From contig NZ_CP045420.1 of NCBI RefSeq assembly GCF_009363795.1, forward strand, positions 353,001 through 417,000: DNA of 64,000 nucleotides. The letters are read 5' to 3'. The notes beneath the pieces were generated by a model. The model saw only the letters and a program-made list of their open reading frames with translations. It did not search any database and was not told where the DNA came from. Both the position numbers and the translations under genes were made by a program. Origin of the DNA: Palleronia sp. THAF1. Lineage in GTDB: Bacteria > Pseudomonadota > Alphaproteobacteria > Rhodobacterales > Rhodobacteraceae. Of the stretch, positions 35,340 to 43,797 are shown one piece after another (the stretch's first letter is position 1; every line of letters starts with the position of its first letter).

Positions 35340-35612
35340 AAGACGAACGGGTTGGCCATGGGGCGTGGTGGCGTGTGCGTCGGCCCAGGCGTCCCGCAGG
35401 GCCGTCAGGGCTTCCGGCGCGTCTACCAGCGTTTCGATGGCGGCGATCCATGCGGTATAATAGTCGTTTGCGGTGACGATGCAGCGTTCCGCGATCTGGG
35501 TCGCCAGCGCCTCGGTCCAATCTGTCCAAGTGATGACTCCGCGATCCGCAAGATGGTGCGTCAGGGCAAAGGCCTGCGCGTGCCAAGGCGCCTTGAACGG
35601 GGGCTCGGTCAT
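35325..35612 (-). CDS. Nitrile hydratase accessory protein (activator)
   Basis: The 95-residue protein begins [20 protein letters not shown] and resembles the N-terminal part of nitrile hydratase beta subunits, as the small cobalt-insertion activators of this enzyme do (ITWTDWTEALATQI, NDYYTAWIAAIETL). The ATG overlaps the beta stop (ATGA). The last codons (PSSF and the stop TGA) come from the dispersed repeat module that follows, so the C-terminus appears to have been set by repeat insertion. Confidence 0.88.
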   Translation of the reverse strand: MTEPPFKAPWHAQAFALTHHLADRGVITWTDWTEALATQIAERCIVTANDYYTAWIAAIETLVDAPEALTALRDAWADAHATTPHGQPVRLPSSF

Positions 35613-36259
35613 GCCGGGCTCAGGTAGCTTTGCCACAGGTCCAGCCGGACTTCGTCACCCGGTGTCGCATCGTCGAACAGATCGGTTGCGGCGAAGGTGA
35701 CGGTGTATAGCGGTTCTGGCTGCTCACCCAGGCCATGGGCATTTGTGTCGGGCAGAACCTGGCAGCCGTGCTGCGCCGTGATCGTGCCGGTCTTTTCGGC
35801 GGCATAGGCGGGCAGTCGTGTGTGGCCGCCGGAGATGTGGACATTCTGGGGCATGCCGGTGCGGACGCGCTGTCCAACGGTATAGGCGGGCGAGGGGCCG
35901 GGGCGATCCACAGGCGATCCCTTCGCCAGTACCGGTGCCACGCGCTCTGGTGTCAGGCGACGGTCCGCAAGGGGAGAGGGCGCGCCGGTCTGCGCCGAGA
36001 GTTCCTCGCGGCTGACCACGTTCTGACGGACCAGCAGGTCTGCCAAGGCGTTGATCCATTTCTCGTAGTAACTGTGTTCGGCGTAGCGCGGCAGCACCTC
36101 GCGGGCGTGGCGAGAGCGGTCGATGGTCCACTGCCCAAGGCTGCCCGACGCCACGGTCAGCGCCATGGCGCGGGCGTGCCAGTCCTGCGCGAAGGTCGCA
36201 TGGTCGTTGAGGTCTACAGGCCCGGCGAGGACGCCGCCCATATCGTGCGGGCCGGTCAT
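35609..36259 (-). CDS. nthB: Nitrile hydratase beta subunit
   Basis: The 216-residue beta subunit opens [19 protein letters not shown], close to the usual MNGxHDxGG start of this family. It contains [14 protein letters not shown] and the C-terminal SH3-like barrel with [35 protein letters not shown] and [12 protein letters not shown]. With the alpha subunit it hydrates nitriles to amides. ATG and stop overlap neighbours by 4 bases on both sides. Confidence 0.93.
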   Translation of the reverse strand: MTGPHDMGGVLAGPVDLNDHATFAQDWHARAMALTVASGSLGQWTIDRSRHAREVLPRYAEHSYYEKWINALADLLVRQNVVSREELSAQTGAPSPLADRRLTPERVAPVLAKGSPVDRPGPSPAYTVGQRVRTGMPQNVHISGGHTRLPAYAAEKTGTITAQHGCQVLPDTNAHGLGEQPEPLYTVTFAATDLFDDATPGDEVRLDLWQSYLSPA

Positions 36260-36858
36260 CCTTTCACGATTCCCGTGCCCACCATGCTGTCGCGCGTGAC
36301 CAGTGCGGCCAGTGCGTCGGCGTCCAGCGCCTCGGTCCCTTTGGGCCGCATGGGCATCACTAAATATCGCACCTCTGCCGTTGAATCCCACACGCGCACA
36401 GCTGTGCCGTCCGGCAGCGTCACGCCGAATTCCGCCAGCACGCTGCGCGGGTCGCGGACCGCGCGGGCGCGGTAGGCGTCGGATTTGTACCAGCCCGGCG
36501 GGATGCCCAGCAGCGACCACGGGTAGCAAGAGCACAGGGTGCAGACGATCAGATTGTGCACCTCCGGCGTGTTCTCGACCGCCACGATGTGTTCGCCTTG
36601 TCTTCCGGTGAACCCCATCTCGGCCACCGCCGCCGTTCCATCCGCCAGCAAACGTTCGCGGAACGCGGGGTCGGTCCATGCGCGCACTACGACGGCGGCA
36701 CCATTCTTCGGGCCGACCTTGTGGGCGTAGGTGTCGATGATCGCGTCCAGCGCCGCCGGGTCGATCAGGCCTTTCTGCGTAAGGAGTGTCTCCAGCGCCT
36801 TCACACGCAGGGCAGGCTCTGGCGGCAGCAGGTTGTGGGGATGGTCGTCATGGGGCAT
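36256..36858 (-). CDS. nthA: Nitrile hydratase alpha subunit, cobalt type
   Basis: The 200-residue alpha subunit contains the metal-binding cluster [10 protein letters not shown] with Cys106, Cys109, Ser110 and Cys111. Thr at position 107 marks the cobalt type; iron-type enzymes have Ser there. Also conserved are [17 protein letters not shown] and [17 protein letters not shown]. The start is ATG 36858; twelve codons upstream in frame are not family-like. The order alpha, beta, activator is the normal cobalt-type operon order. A nitrile-producing or amidase gene is not visible nearby. Confidence 0.95.
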   Translation of the reverse strand: MPHDDHPHNLLPPEPALRVKALETLLTQKGLIDPAALDAIIDTYAHKVGPKNGAAVVVRAWTDPAFRERLLADGTAAVAEMGFTGRQGEHIVAVENTPEVHNLIVCTLCSCYPWSLLGIPPGWYKSDAYRARAVRDPRSVLAEFGVTLPDGTAVRVWDSTAEVRYLVMPMRPKGTEALDADALAALVTRDSMVGTGIVKG

Positions 36859-36962
36859 GATCCGAAGGATGCGCCGACCGTGACAGCGGTGCAAGCGCCG
36901 GGTTGCGCCTTGGGACGCTTGCCCATAGATGGAAGCGGTCCGCGACAGAGAGCCTTCGTCCC

Positions 36963-37337
36963 ATGGAAAACATCGTCCTGACCATCCACCTGATCCTTGC
37001 GCTCGCGCTGATCGGCGTGGTGCTTTTGCAGCGCTCCGAAGGGGGCGGTCTGGGTATGGGCGGTGGCGGCGGCGCGATGTCGGCGCGCGGGGCCGCGACG
37101 GCCATGAGCAAGATGACCTGGGGCCTTGCGGTGTGCTTCATAGGCACCTCGATCTGGCTGACCATCATCGCGGCGCAGAACTCTGCCGACAGCTCGGTTC
37201 TGGATCGCATCGGCAATGGCCAGTTGGAGCAGCCGGTGCTGGAAGGCGACCAGTCGCCCAGCGTACCGGAACTGGGTGAAGACCTGTTGCCGCCGTCAAG
37301 CGGTGATGCCCCGAGCCTACCGCCGCGAGCGGATTGA
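36963..37337 (+). CDS. secG: Protein translocase subunit SecG
   Basis: SecG is the small third subunit of the SecYEG channel. The 124-residue protein has the family layout: helix 1 ([20 protein letters not shown]), the loop [17 protein letters not shown], helix 2 ([20 protein letters not shown]), and a longer acidic, proline-rich tail typical of alphaproteobacteria. It is divergent from the nitrile hydratase operon and lies 104 bases before pyrG. Confidence 0.93.
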   Translation: MENIVLTIHLILALALIGVVLLQRSEGGGLGMGGGGGAMSARGAATAMSKMTWGLAVCFIGTSIWLTIIAAQNSADSSVLDRIGNGQLEQPVLEGDQSPSVPELGEDLLPPSSGDAPSLPPRAD

Positions 37338-37340
37338 TCG

Positions 37341-37360
37341 TTCGCGCCCAGTTGCGGGCG
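37341..37360 (+). terminator. Stem-loop after secG
   Basis: CGCGCCC and GGGCGCG pair perfectly over 7 bp with a 6-base loop, a few bases after the secG stop. A U-run is lacking, so termination would be partial at best, and pyrG may be partly co-transcribed. Confidence 0.45.
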
Positions 37361-37441
37361 CGTCAAATCTACCCTACACCTCAAGTCCCGTGACGGGTGG
37401 TCCGGCGACTGCCCAAAACCCCTTGTTTCGCGGGAGATTCC

Positions 37442-39085
37442 ATGGCGCGTTATGTCTTCATCACCGGTGGCGTCGTGTCGTCGCTTGGCAAGGGGCTGGC
37501 CTCTGCCGCTCTTGGCGCGCTGCTGCAGGCCCGTGGTTTTTCGGTCCGGTTGCGCAAGCTTGACCCCTACCTGAACGTCGACCCCGGCACGATGAGCCCC
37601 TTCGAGCATGGCGAGGTTTTCGTTACCGACGACGGGGCAGAGACCGACCTTGATCTGGGCCACTACGAGCGGTTCACCGGTGTCGCGGCGCGCAGCACGG
37701 ATTCGGTCAGCTCTGGCCGTATATATTCCAGCGTTTTGGAAAAGGAGCGGCGCGGCGACTATCTGGGCAAGACGATTCAGGTCATTCCTCACGTCACCAA
37801 CGAGATCAAAGATTTCCTGACCATCGGCGCCGATGAGGTCGACTTCATGCTGTGCGAGATCGGCGGCACGGTTGGTGACATCGAAGGCCTGCCGTTCTTC
37901 GAGGCGATCCGCCAGTTCGGGCAGGAACGCCCGCGCGGGCAATGTATCTTCATGCATCTGACCCTGCTGCCTTGGATCGCCGCCAGCGGTGAGTTGAAGA
38001 CCAAGCCCACGCAGCACTCCGTTAAGGAGTTGCGCTCCATCGGCATCGCGCCCGACGTTTTGGTCTGCCGGTCAGAGCGGCACATCCCCGAGAAAGAGCG
38101 CGAAAAACTGGCGCTTTTCTGCAACGTCCGCCCCGACAGCGTGATTGCTGCCTACGACCTGAAGTCCATCTACGAGGCTCCGCTGGCCTACCACCGCGAG
38201 GGCATGGATCAGGCGGTGCTGGATGCGTTCGGCATCAGCCCAGCGCCGCAGCCCAATCTGGAGCGTTGGCACGACGTAGCCGACCGCGTGTTCAACCCCG
38301 AGGGCGAGGTGAACATCGGTATCGTCGGCAAATACACGCAGCTGGAAGATGCCTATAAATCCATCGCCGAAGCTCTGACCCACGGCGGCATGGCCAACCG
38401 TGTGCGGGTGAAAGTCTCTTGGGTCGATGCAGAGATTTTCGACAGCGAAGACCCCGCCCCGCATCTGGAGCCGTTCGACGCGATCCTCGTCCCCGGCGGC
38501 TTCGGCGAGCGCGGCACGGAAGGAAAGATCAAGGCGGCGCAATTCGCGCGGGAGCGCAAAGTGCCTTATCTGGGTATTTGCCTTGGCATGCAGATGGCCG
38601 TGGTGGAAGCGGCTCGGAATCTGGCCGGCATGACCAATGCTGGCAGTCAGGAATTCGACCACGAGGCCGGTGCCGCCCGGTTCGAGCCGGTGATTTTCCA
38701 TCTTAAGGAATGGATCAAGGACAACCAGAAAATCGCCCGCGACGTACTGGACGACAAGGGCGGCACAATGCGTCTGGGGGCCTATTCGGCGGCGCTGAAG
38801 GAAGGCTCGAAGGTTGCGCAGGTCTATGGCACGCACCGGATCGAAGAGCGCCACCGCCACCGCTACGAGGTCGACGTGAAATACCGTGAGGCGCTGGAGA
38901 CGCAGGGCGTCTGCTTCTCCGGCATGTCGCCGGATGGTCGCCTGCCCGAAATCGTCGAGATCAGCGACCACCCCTGGTTCATCGGGGTGCAATTCCACCC
39001 GGAACTGAAGTCCAAGCCATTCGCGCCGCATCCTTTGTTCGCCGATTTCGTGCGCGCCGCAAAAGAAGCGTCCCGCTTGGTGTAA
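37442..39085 (+). CDS. pyrG: CTP synthase
   Basis: PyrG aminates UTP to CTP with glutamine and ATP. The 547-residue protein has the N-terminal synthetase domain ([40 protein letters not shown]) and the C-terminal glutamine amidotransferase domain with the nucleophile in [11 protein letters not shown] and the His-Glu pair in [10 protein letters not shown]. The open frame extends 15 codons upstream, but [10 protein letters not shown] is the invariant start. Confidence 0.98.
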   Translation: MARYVFITGGVVSSLGKGLASAALGALLQARGFSVRLRKLDPYLNVDPGTMSPFEHGEVFVTDDGAETDLDLGHYERFTGVAARSTDSVSSGRIYSSVLEKERRGDYLGKTIQVIPHVTNEIKDFLTIGADEVDFMLCEIGGTVGDIEGLPFFEAIRQFGQERPRGQCIFMHLTLLPWIAASGELKTKPTQHSVKELRSIGIAPDVLVCRSERHIPEKEREKLALFCNVRPDSVIAAYDLKSIYEAPLAYHREGMDQAVLDAFGISPAPQPNLERWHDVADRVFNPEGEVNIGIVGKYTQLEDAYKSIAEALTHGGMANRVRVKVSWVDAEIFDSEDPAPHLEPFDAILVPGGFGERGTEGKIKAAQFARERKVPYLGICLGMQMAVVEAARNLAGMTNAGSQEFDHEAGAARFEPVIFHLKEWIKDNQKIARDVLDDKGGTMRLGAYSAALKEGSKVAQVYGTHRIEERHRHRYEVDVKYREALETQGVCFSGMSPDGRLPEIVEISDHPWFIGVQFHPELKSKPFAPHPLFADFVRAAKEASRLV

Positions 39086-39087
39086 CG

Positions 39088-39112
39088 GGAACCGCGAGGC
39101 ATTCCGTCCGTT
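39088..39112 (+). promoter_or_regulatory. EcfG-like stress promoter before csbD
   Basis: GGAAC (39088-39092), 16 bases, then CGTT (39109-39112) matches the -35/-10 pattern GGAAC-N16/17-CGTT recognised by the general stress sigma factor EcfG of alphaproteobacteria. It starts just after the pyrG stop and would place a transcript start roughly 25 bases before the csbD ATG. CsbD-type genes are classical stress-regulon members. Whether this genome has EcfG is unknown; many Rhodobacterales are reported without it. Confidence 0.5.
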
Positions 39113-39145
39113 TATGTGCTGAAAATGTAGCAGATGGAGAACGCC

Positions 39146-39355
39146 ATGAGCGGGAATGAGAATAAAGCCGAAGGCAAAGGCAAAGAGATCATGGGTAAGG
39201 TCAAGGAAGCCGCCGGTAAGCTGGTTGGCAACGATGACCTGAAGCGCGAAGGCCAAGCCGATCAGGTCGAGGGCAACACCCAGCAAGCTGCCGGTGGTGT
39301 ACAGAATGCTGCGTCTGACGCCAAGGACGCGGTCACTTCGGATAAAAAGAAGTAA
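39146..39355 (+). CDS. CsbD family stress protein
   Basis: The 69-residue hydrophilic protein (MSGNENKAEGKGKEIMGKVK, then EAAGKLVGNDDLKREGQADQ) is a typical CsbD family member, a small stress-induced protein of unknown mechanism. GGAG six bases before the ATG at 39146 favours this start over one 12 bases upstream. It is monocistronic, with an EcfG-like promoter before it and a terminator after it. Confidence 0.88.
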   Translation: MSGNENKAEGKGKEIMGKVKEAAGKLVGNDDLKREGQADQVEGNTQQAAGGVQNAASDAKDAVTSDKKK

Positions 39356-39385
39356 CGATCTTCGATTCGAATCGATTCTTAACTG

Positions 39386-39419
39386 AAGAAGCGGATGTCT
39401 GAGGATGCCCGCTTCTTTT
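39386..39419 (+). terminator. Terminator after csbD
   Basis: AAGAAGCGG and CCGCTTCTT form a 9-bp stem with a 14-base loop, followed by TT. A separate perfect 14-bp palindrome (TCGATTCGAATCGA, 39362-39375) lies between the stop and this stem. Confidence 0.75.
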
Positions 39420-39571
39420 GCATTTTCAGGCCCGGCCGCGTCACGTTTTAATTGTTGTAGATGCGCCGCCGATTGTTTCAGCAGCCTCCAGTTGCAAAAT
39501 AATCTGAGCGTATTGTCTTGGCGGCATCCAAGCGCTTTTCCTCCTCTGGCAGTTGGTCTGTGGGGGACTTT

Positions 39572-39739
39572 ATGGCAATACGAATTTTCAGATGTGGTTC
39601 CTGCGATCACAACTTGCGGTGGGGATCGTCGCGGTGCGGGCGGTGTTTTCAGACCACTCCATTAAAGAACAGAACCATGGCCGCTGTGCTGATGGCGGCC
39701 TTTCTGGTCTTCGGTGCTGGGGTCGCGTTGACGTTCTGA
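39572..39739 (+). CDS. Zinc-ribbon mini-protein with a C-terminal membrane helix
   Basis: The 55-residue frame from ATG 39572 carries two CxxC pairs (Cys8-Cys11 in CGSC and Cys22-Cys25 in CGRC), which would form a zinc ribbon, then a basic link and one membrane helix (MAAVLMAAFLVFGAGVALTF) at the end. GGGGGA lies about 6 bases before the ATG. The tail-anchored zinc-ribbon layout suggests a real small gene; the function is unknown. The open frame extends 18 codons upstream, but those residues lack protein-like character. Confidence 0.65.
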   Translation: MAIRIFRCGSCDHNLRWGSSRCGRCFQTTPLKNRTMAAVLMAAFLVFGAGVALTF

Positions 39740-39815
39740 TCGACGCGCGCGACCGCTTTATTGGAACCGATCCTTGGGTTAGGTCCTCTGCCTAGGCATC
39801 AGGCAGGAGACCACC

Positions 39816-41294
39816 ATGAGCGACTTCGACTTCGACCTTTTCGTCATCGGTGGCGGCTCTGGTGGTGTCCGGGCGGCACGGACGGCAGCGGCGACGGGTG
39901 CGCGCGTGGCATTGGCCGAGGAAAGCCGCCTGGGCGGCACCTGTGTGATTCGTGGCTGCGTGCCGAAGAAGCTGATGGTTTTCGCGTCCGGCTATCCCGG
40001 TCTGATCGCCGACGCGCAGGAATATGGCTGGGAGGCGTCAATTGGCGCCTTCGACTGGCCCCGCTTCCGCAAGCGCCTGCACACAGAGCTGGACCGCTTG
40101 GAAGACGTCTACGGCACAATGCTGTCGAAGTCCGACGTTACGCTTTACGACACCCGAGCAAGGATAACCGGCGCGCATGAAGTCACGCTGGCCGGAGGAG
40201 AAACCGTGTCCGCCAAGCATATTCTCGTCGCCGCCGGGGGCCGACCCATGCGTCCGCCGATCCAGAATGCGGAACTCGGTCTTGTCTCGAATGATATGTT
40301 TTTGATGGAAGAACTGCCAAAATCCATGCTGATCGTCGGTGGCGGCTACATCGGGTGCGAATTCGCCTGCATGATGAAGGGGCTGGGCGTCGATGTATCG
40401 GTCTACCTGCGTGGTGGGCAAATCCTGAACGGGTTCGATGACGAGTGCCGTGGCCTTGTGGCAGAAATGATGCGCGAGCAGGGCATCGACATCCACACCG
40501 GCACCTCCATCGTGGAGATGGAGCGCGCGGACCAGCACGAAGACGTGACCAAGGGTGCCGGGTCTGATGCCGCAATGGGCGCACCTGTCAGCGAAAATCC
40601 CCATCCCGACCCGGACGTGGCCGACAATCCGAAAAGTGAAACCACTGCTGACGCCGGTTGCCCCGTCTGGGTCAAGGCCAGCAACGGAAAGGAAGGCACC
40701 TTCGACGCGGTTCTCTTCGCCACGGGCCGCAAGCCGAATACGGATGAATTGGGTTTGGTCGACGTTGGCGTCGAACTGGGCCGCAACGGCGAGATCGTGG
40801 TCGACGATTACTCGCAGTCCTCTGTCCCGTCGATCTACGCCATCGGCGACGTGACAGATCGCGTGCAATTGACCCCCGTCGCGATCCGCGAAGCGATGGC
40901 CTTCACACGTACCGTGTTCAAAGGCGAAGATTGCCCTGTCGATCACGAACTGATCCCATCGGCGGTCTTCACCCAACCCGAGATGGGCACCGTTGGTATG
41001 ACCGAAGAAGAGGCCATGCGCGACCATGAGGTCGATGTCTACTGCACGTCGTTTCGGCCCATGCGCACCGCCTTCATCGGTCGGCCAGAGCGGACGCTGC
41101 TGAAGTTGATCGTGGATCGTGAGACAGACGTGGTTCTTGGCGCGCATGTCGTTGCGGAAGAGGCCGGAGAGATGATCCAGCTGATCGGCATTGCGGTGAA
41201 GAACAAGCTGACAAAGGCACAGTTCGATGCGACCTGCGCGGTGCATCCAACGATCAGCGAAGAACTCGTCACCATGTCGCAGCCCGCGCGATAA
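39816..41294 (+). CDS. gor: Glutathione-disulfide reductase with an internal insertion
   Basis: Gor keeps glutathione reduced with NADPH and FAD. The 492-residue protein has the FAD motif FVIGGGSGGVRAA, redox cysteines Cys43 and Cys48 in GTCVIRGCVPKK, the nucleotide motif IVGGGYIGCEFA, the second FAD motif YAIGDVTDRVQLTPVA, and catalytic His477 in CAVHPTISEE. Residues about 239-283, rich in Asp, Pro, Ser and Asn (SENPHPDPDVADNPKSET within it), are an insertion of about 40-45 residues compared with the usual 450-residue enzyme. Everything else looks intact. Confidence 0.93.
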   Translation: MSDFDFDLFVIGGGSGGVRAARTAAATGARVALAEESRLGGTCVIRGCVPKKLMVFASGYPGLIADAQEYGWEASIGAFDWPRFRKRLHTELDRLEDVYGTMLSKSDVTLYDTRARITGAHEVTLAGGETVSAKHILVAAGGRPMRPPIQNAELGLVSNDMFLMEELPKSMLIVGGGYIGCEFACMMKGLGVDVSVYLRGGQILNGFDDECRGLVAEMMREQGIDIHTGTSIVEMERADQHEDVTKGAGSDAAMGAPVSENPHPDPDVADNPKSETTADAGCPVWVKASNGKEGTFDAVLFATGRKPNTDELGLVDVGVELGRNGEIVVDDYSQSSVPSIYAIGDVTDRVQLTPVAIREAMAFTRTVFKGEDCPVDHELIPSAVFTQPEMGTVGMTEEEAMRDHEVDVYCTSFRPMRTAFIGRPERTLLKLIVDRETDVVLGAHVVAEEAGEMIQLIGIAVKNKLTKAQFDATCAVHPTISEELVTMSQPAR

Positions 41295-41370
41295 GGTTGA
41301 ACACCTTGGCGCGCGCCCACATCTAGGTCACAAGACACCAACTGATGTGACAAGAGGGAACGCACCACAG

Positions 41371-42540
41371 ATGGCGAACAACAACGGCGGTCCTTGGGGC
41401 GGCGGTGGAAACCGCGGCGGTAACGATGGCGGGGATCGACGTCCGCCAAACGGGCAACGTCCCAACGGCCAAGGGGGCGGACAGGTCCCTGACATCGACG
41501 AGATCGTGAATCGCGGTAAGGAACAGCTGCGCGTGCTGATGGGCGGCAAGGGCCGTCCGAACACAGGTGGTGGCGGGTCCGGCGGCGAAGGCCCCGGTCG
41601 CGGCGTTTTCATCTTTGCGGGTATCGCGTTGGTCGGCCTTTGGCTTTTTGCGTCTTTCTATCGCGTGAACCCGGAAGAACAGTCCGTAGAGCTGTTCCTG
41701 GGCGAGTATTCCTCAACCGGCGAGCCGGGCCTGAACTTCGCGCCCTGGCCCTTGGTCACGCATGAAGTTCTGCCGGTGACCCGAGAGCAGACCGAAGAGC
41801 TGGGCGTCGGCCGTGGTGCCAATTCTGGCGACGGTCTGATGCTGACCACGGATGCCAACATCGTCGACATCGACTTCGAGGTCGTGTGGAACATCCGTGA
41901 CCCCGCCCAATACCTGTTCAATTTGGCAGAGCCGGTCGAAACAATCCGGTCCGTGTCCGAATCGGCCATGCGCGAAGTCATTGCGCGGTCCGAACTCGCG
42001 CCGATCCTGAACCGTGACCGGGACGAAATCGCCGCCAGCGTGACCGAGCTGATCCAGACGACCCTCGACAGCTACGAATCCGGCGTGAACATCCTGCGTC
42101 TGAACCTCGACAAAGCCGACCCGCCCGTTGAAGTGATTGATGCCTTCCGCGACGTGCAGGCCGCCGAGCAAGAGCGTGACCGTCTGCAACGTCAGGCCGA
42201 TGCCTACGCGAACCAAGTGCTCGCCGGTGCTCGTGGTCAGGCCGCTCAGCTTCTGGAAGAGGCCGAAGCCTACCGCGCGCAGCAGGTCAACGAAGCGGAA
42301 GGTGAAGCGTCGCGCTTCTCTGCCGTGCTGACCGAATATCAGCGCGCGCCGCAGGTAACCCGCAAGCGTCTGTACCTTGAAACGATGGAGCGCGTTCTGG
42401 GCGATATCGACAAGGTCATCCTGGACGAGCAGGGCGGTGCCGGTGGTCAGGGCGTGGTTCCCTACCTTCCGCTCAACGAGCTGACGGGAAGCCGCAACCG
42501 CACCGCGACGACAACCAATACGAACGGAGCGTCTAACTGA
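41371..42540 (+). CDS. hflK: FtsH protease modulator HflK
   Basis: HflK and HflC form a membrane complex that surrounds and regulates FtsH. The 389-residue protein has a glycine/proline/asparagine-rich cytosolic N-terminus, one membrane helix (GVFIFAGIALVGLWLFASFY, about residues 75-95), an SPFH/band 7 domain, and a coiled-coil with AAEQERDRLQRQADAYANQV. The upstream 48 codons of the open frame overlap the gor end and are not protein-like. hflC starts on the last base of the stop codon. Confidence 0.95.
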   Translation: MANNNGGPWGGGGNRGGNDGGDRRPPNGQRPNGQGGGQVPDIDEIVNRGKEQLRVLMGGKGRPNTGGGGSGGEGPGRGVFIFAGIALVGLWLFASFYRVNPEEQSVELFLGEYSSTGEPGLNFAPWPLVTHEVLPVTREQTEELGVGRGANSGDGLMLTTDANIVDIDFEVVWNIRDPAQYLFNLAEPVETIRSVSESAMREVIARSELAPILNRDRDEIAASVTELIQTTLDSYESGVNILRLNLDKADPPVEVIDAFRDVQAAEQERDRLQRQADAYANQVLAGARGQAAQLLEEAEAYRAQQVNEAEGEASRFSAVLTEYQRAPQVTRKRLYLETMERVLGDIDKVILDEQGGAGGQGVVPYLPLNELTGSRNRTATTTNTNGASN

Positions 42541-43595
42541 TGCGCAAACTTTATCTTTTGCTGGGCGTCCTTGCCCTTGCGATCTTCGTCGGGCTGAACT
42601 CGTTCTTCGTCGTGGACGAACGCCAGAAGGCGCTGGTCCTGCAGTTCGGTCAGATCCGCGACGTAAAGGAAGAGCCGGGCCTCGCGTTCAAGGTGCCGTT
42701 CATTCAGAACGTCGTGACATATGACGACCGGATCCTGTCGCTCGACACCGACCCGATCGAGGTGACGCCGTCTGATGACCGTCGTCTGATCGTTGACGCC
42801 TTCGCGCGCTACCGGATTGCCGATGTCGAGCAGTTCCGCCGTGCCGTCGGCGTGGGTGGCATCCGCTCGGCCGAAAGCCGCTTGGCCGCGATCCTGATCG
42901 CACAGACCCGTGCGGTTCTGGGTTCGGATGGTGTGACGTCGAACACGATCCTGTCCGAAGACCGTTCCGAGTTGATGACCCGTATCCGCGATCAGTCGCG
43001 CAGCCGGGCCAACGCGCTGGGCATTCAGGTCATCGACGTGCGCTTGAAGCAGACCGCGCTGCCCGACCAGAACCTTGCCGCAACCTTCGAGCGTATGCGC
43101 GCCGAGCGTGAGCGTGAGGCAACGGACGAACGCGCCCGTGGTGAAGAAGCCGCCCAGCGCGTGCGTGCGCAGGCAGACCGTACGCGTGTGGAACTGGTAT
43201 CCGAGGCCGAACGTGAAGCCGAGATCACCCGTGGTGAGGCCGATGCAACGCGAAACCGTATCTTCGGTGACGCATTCGGTGCCGATCCCGAGTTCTTCGA
43301 GTTCTACCGTTCGCTGACCGCCTATGAGCGTGCCTTGCAGGGCAGCAACTCGACGATGGTGATGTCGCCCGACAGCGAGTTCTTCAACTACCTGAAGTCC
43401 GACAGCCCCAACGGCCCGGTCACCCCGGCACCCGCCCGCGAAACGGCCTCGGCCGAAGGGGGCGATGGTGGCGATACGGCAGCATCCGGTCAGGAAGCAG
43501 CCCCGGCAGAGCCCGAGGCCGCGCCCGAAGATGACGGCGCAGCCGCTGCCGAGGATACGGCGCCAGCGGACGACACCGCGCCCGCGACCAACTGA
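42540..43595 (+). CDS. hflC: FtsH protease modulator HflC
   Basis: The 351-residue partner of HflK begins MRKLYLLLGVLALAIFVGLN, the membrane anchor, followed by FFVVDERQKALVLQFGQI of the SPFH domain. It has the coiled-coil MRAEREREATDERARGEEAA and an acidic Ala/Glu/Pro tail of about 60 residues that is longer than in E. coli HflC. The start shares a base with the hflK stop. Confidence 0.95.
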   Translation: MRKLYLLLGVLALAIFVGLNSFFVVDERQKALVLQFGQIRDVKEEPGLAFKVPFIQNVVTYDDRILSLDTDPIEVTPSDDRRLIVDAFARYRIADVEQFRRAVGVGGIRSAESRLAAILIAQTRAVLGSDGVTSNTILSEDRSELMTRIRDQSRSRANALGIQVIDVRLKQTALPDQNLAATFERMRAEREREATDERARGEEAAQRVRAQADRTRVELVSEAEREAEITRGEADATRNRIFGDAFGADPEFFEFYRSLTAYERALQGSNSTMVMSPDSEFFNYLKSDSPNGPVTPAPARETASAEGGDGGDTAASGQEAAPAEPEAAPEDDGAAAAEDTAPADDTAPATN

Positions 43596-43603
43596 TCCGA
43601 ACC

Positions 43604-43632
43604 AAAGGCCCGCCCACCCGGCGGGCCTTTTT
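43604..43632 (+). terminator. Intrinsic terminator after hflC
   Basis: AAAGGCCCGCC and GGCGGGCCTTT form a perfect 11-bp stem with a 5-base loop, followed by TT. It ends the hflKC transcript. Confidence 0.9.
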
Positions 43633-43797
43633 CGTCCCAAGCCTAGGTTACAGATCGTCACGACGGATTGAGTCTTCGTTAGCGATCGTTGCGTTGTGAC
43701 ACTGACTGCCTATCTCATATGCATGACAGGCAGGAACCAGAGCGGCAGGACCGCCCCGATCCAGCCCCTCTACTTAAGTTTCAAGGAGACACCTCAC

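Noticed and set aside
35735-36475. A 246-codon plus-strand frame over nitrile hydratase genes
   Set aside because: It is a shadow of nthA and nthB, which carry the metal-site and subunit motifs.
39362-39375. Perfect 14-bp palindrome TCGATTCGAATCGA after csbD
   Set aside because: It is noted, but it is short, sits between stop and terminator, and a function cannot be supported from one copy.
41300-41330. RpoH-type promoter before hflK (CTTG ... CTAG)
   Set aside because: Spacing is 14 bases and the -10 part does not fit; hflK heat-shock control cannot be claimed.
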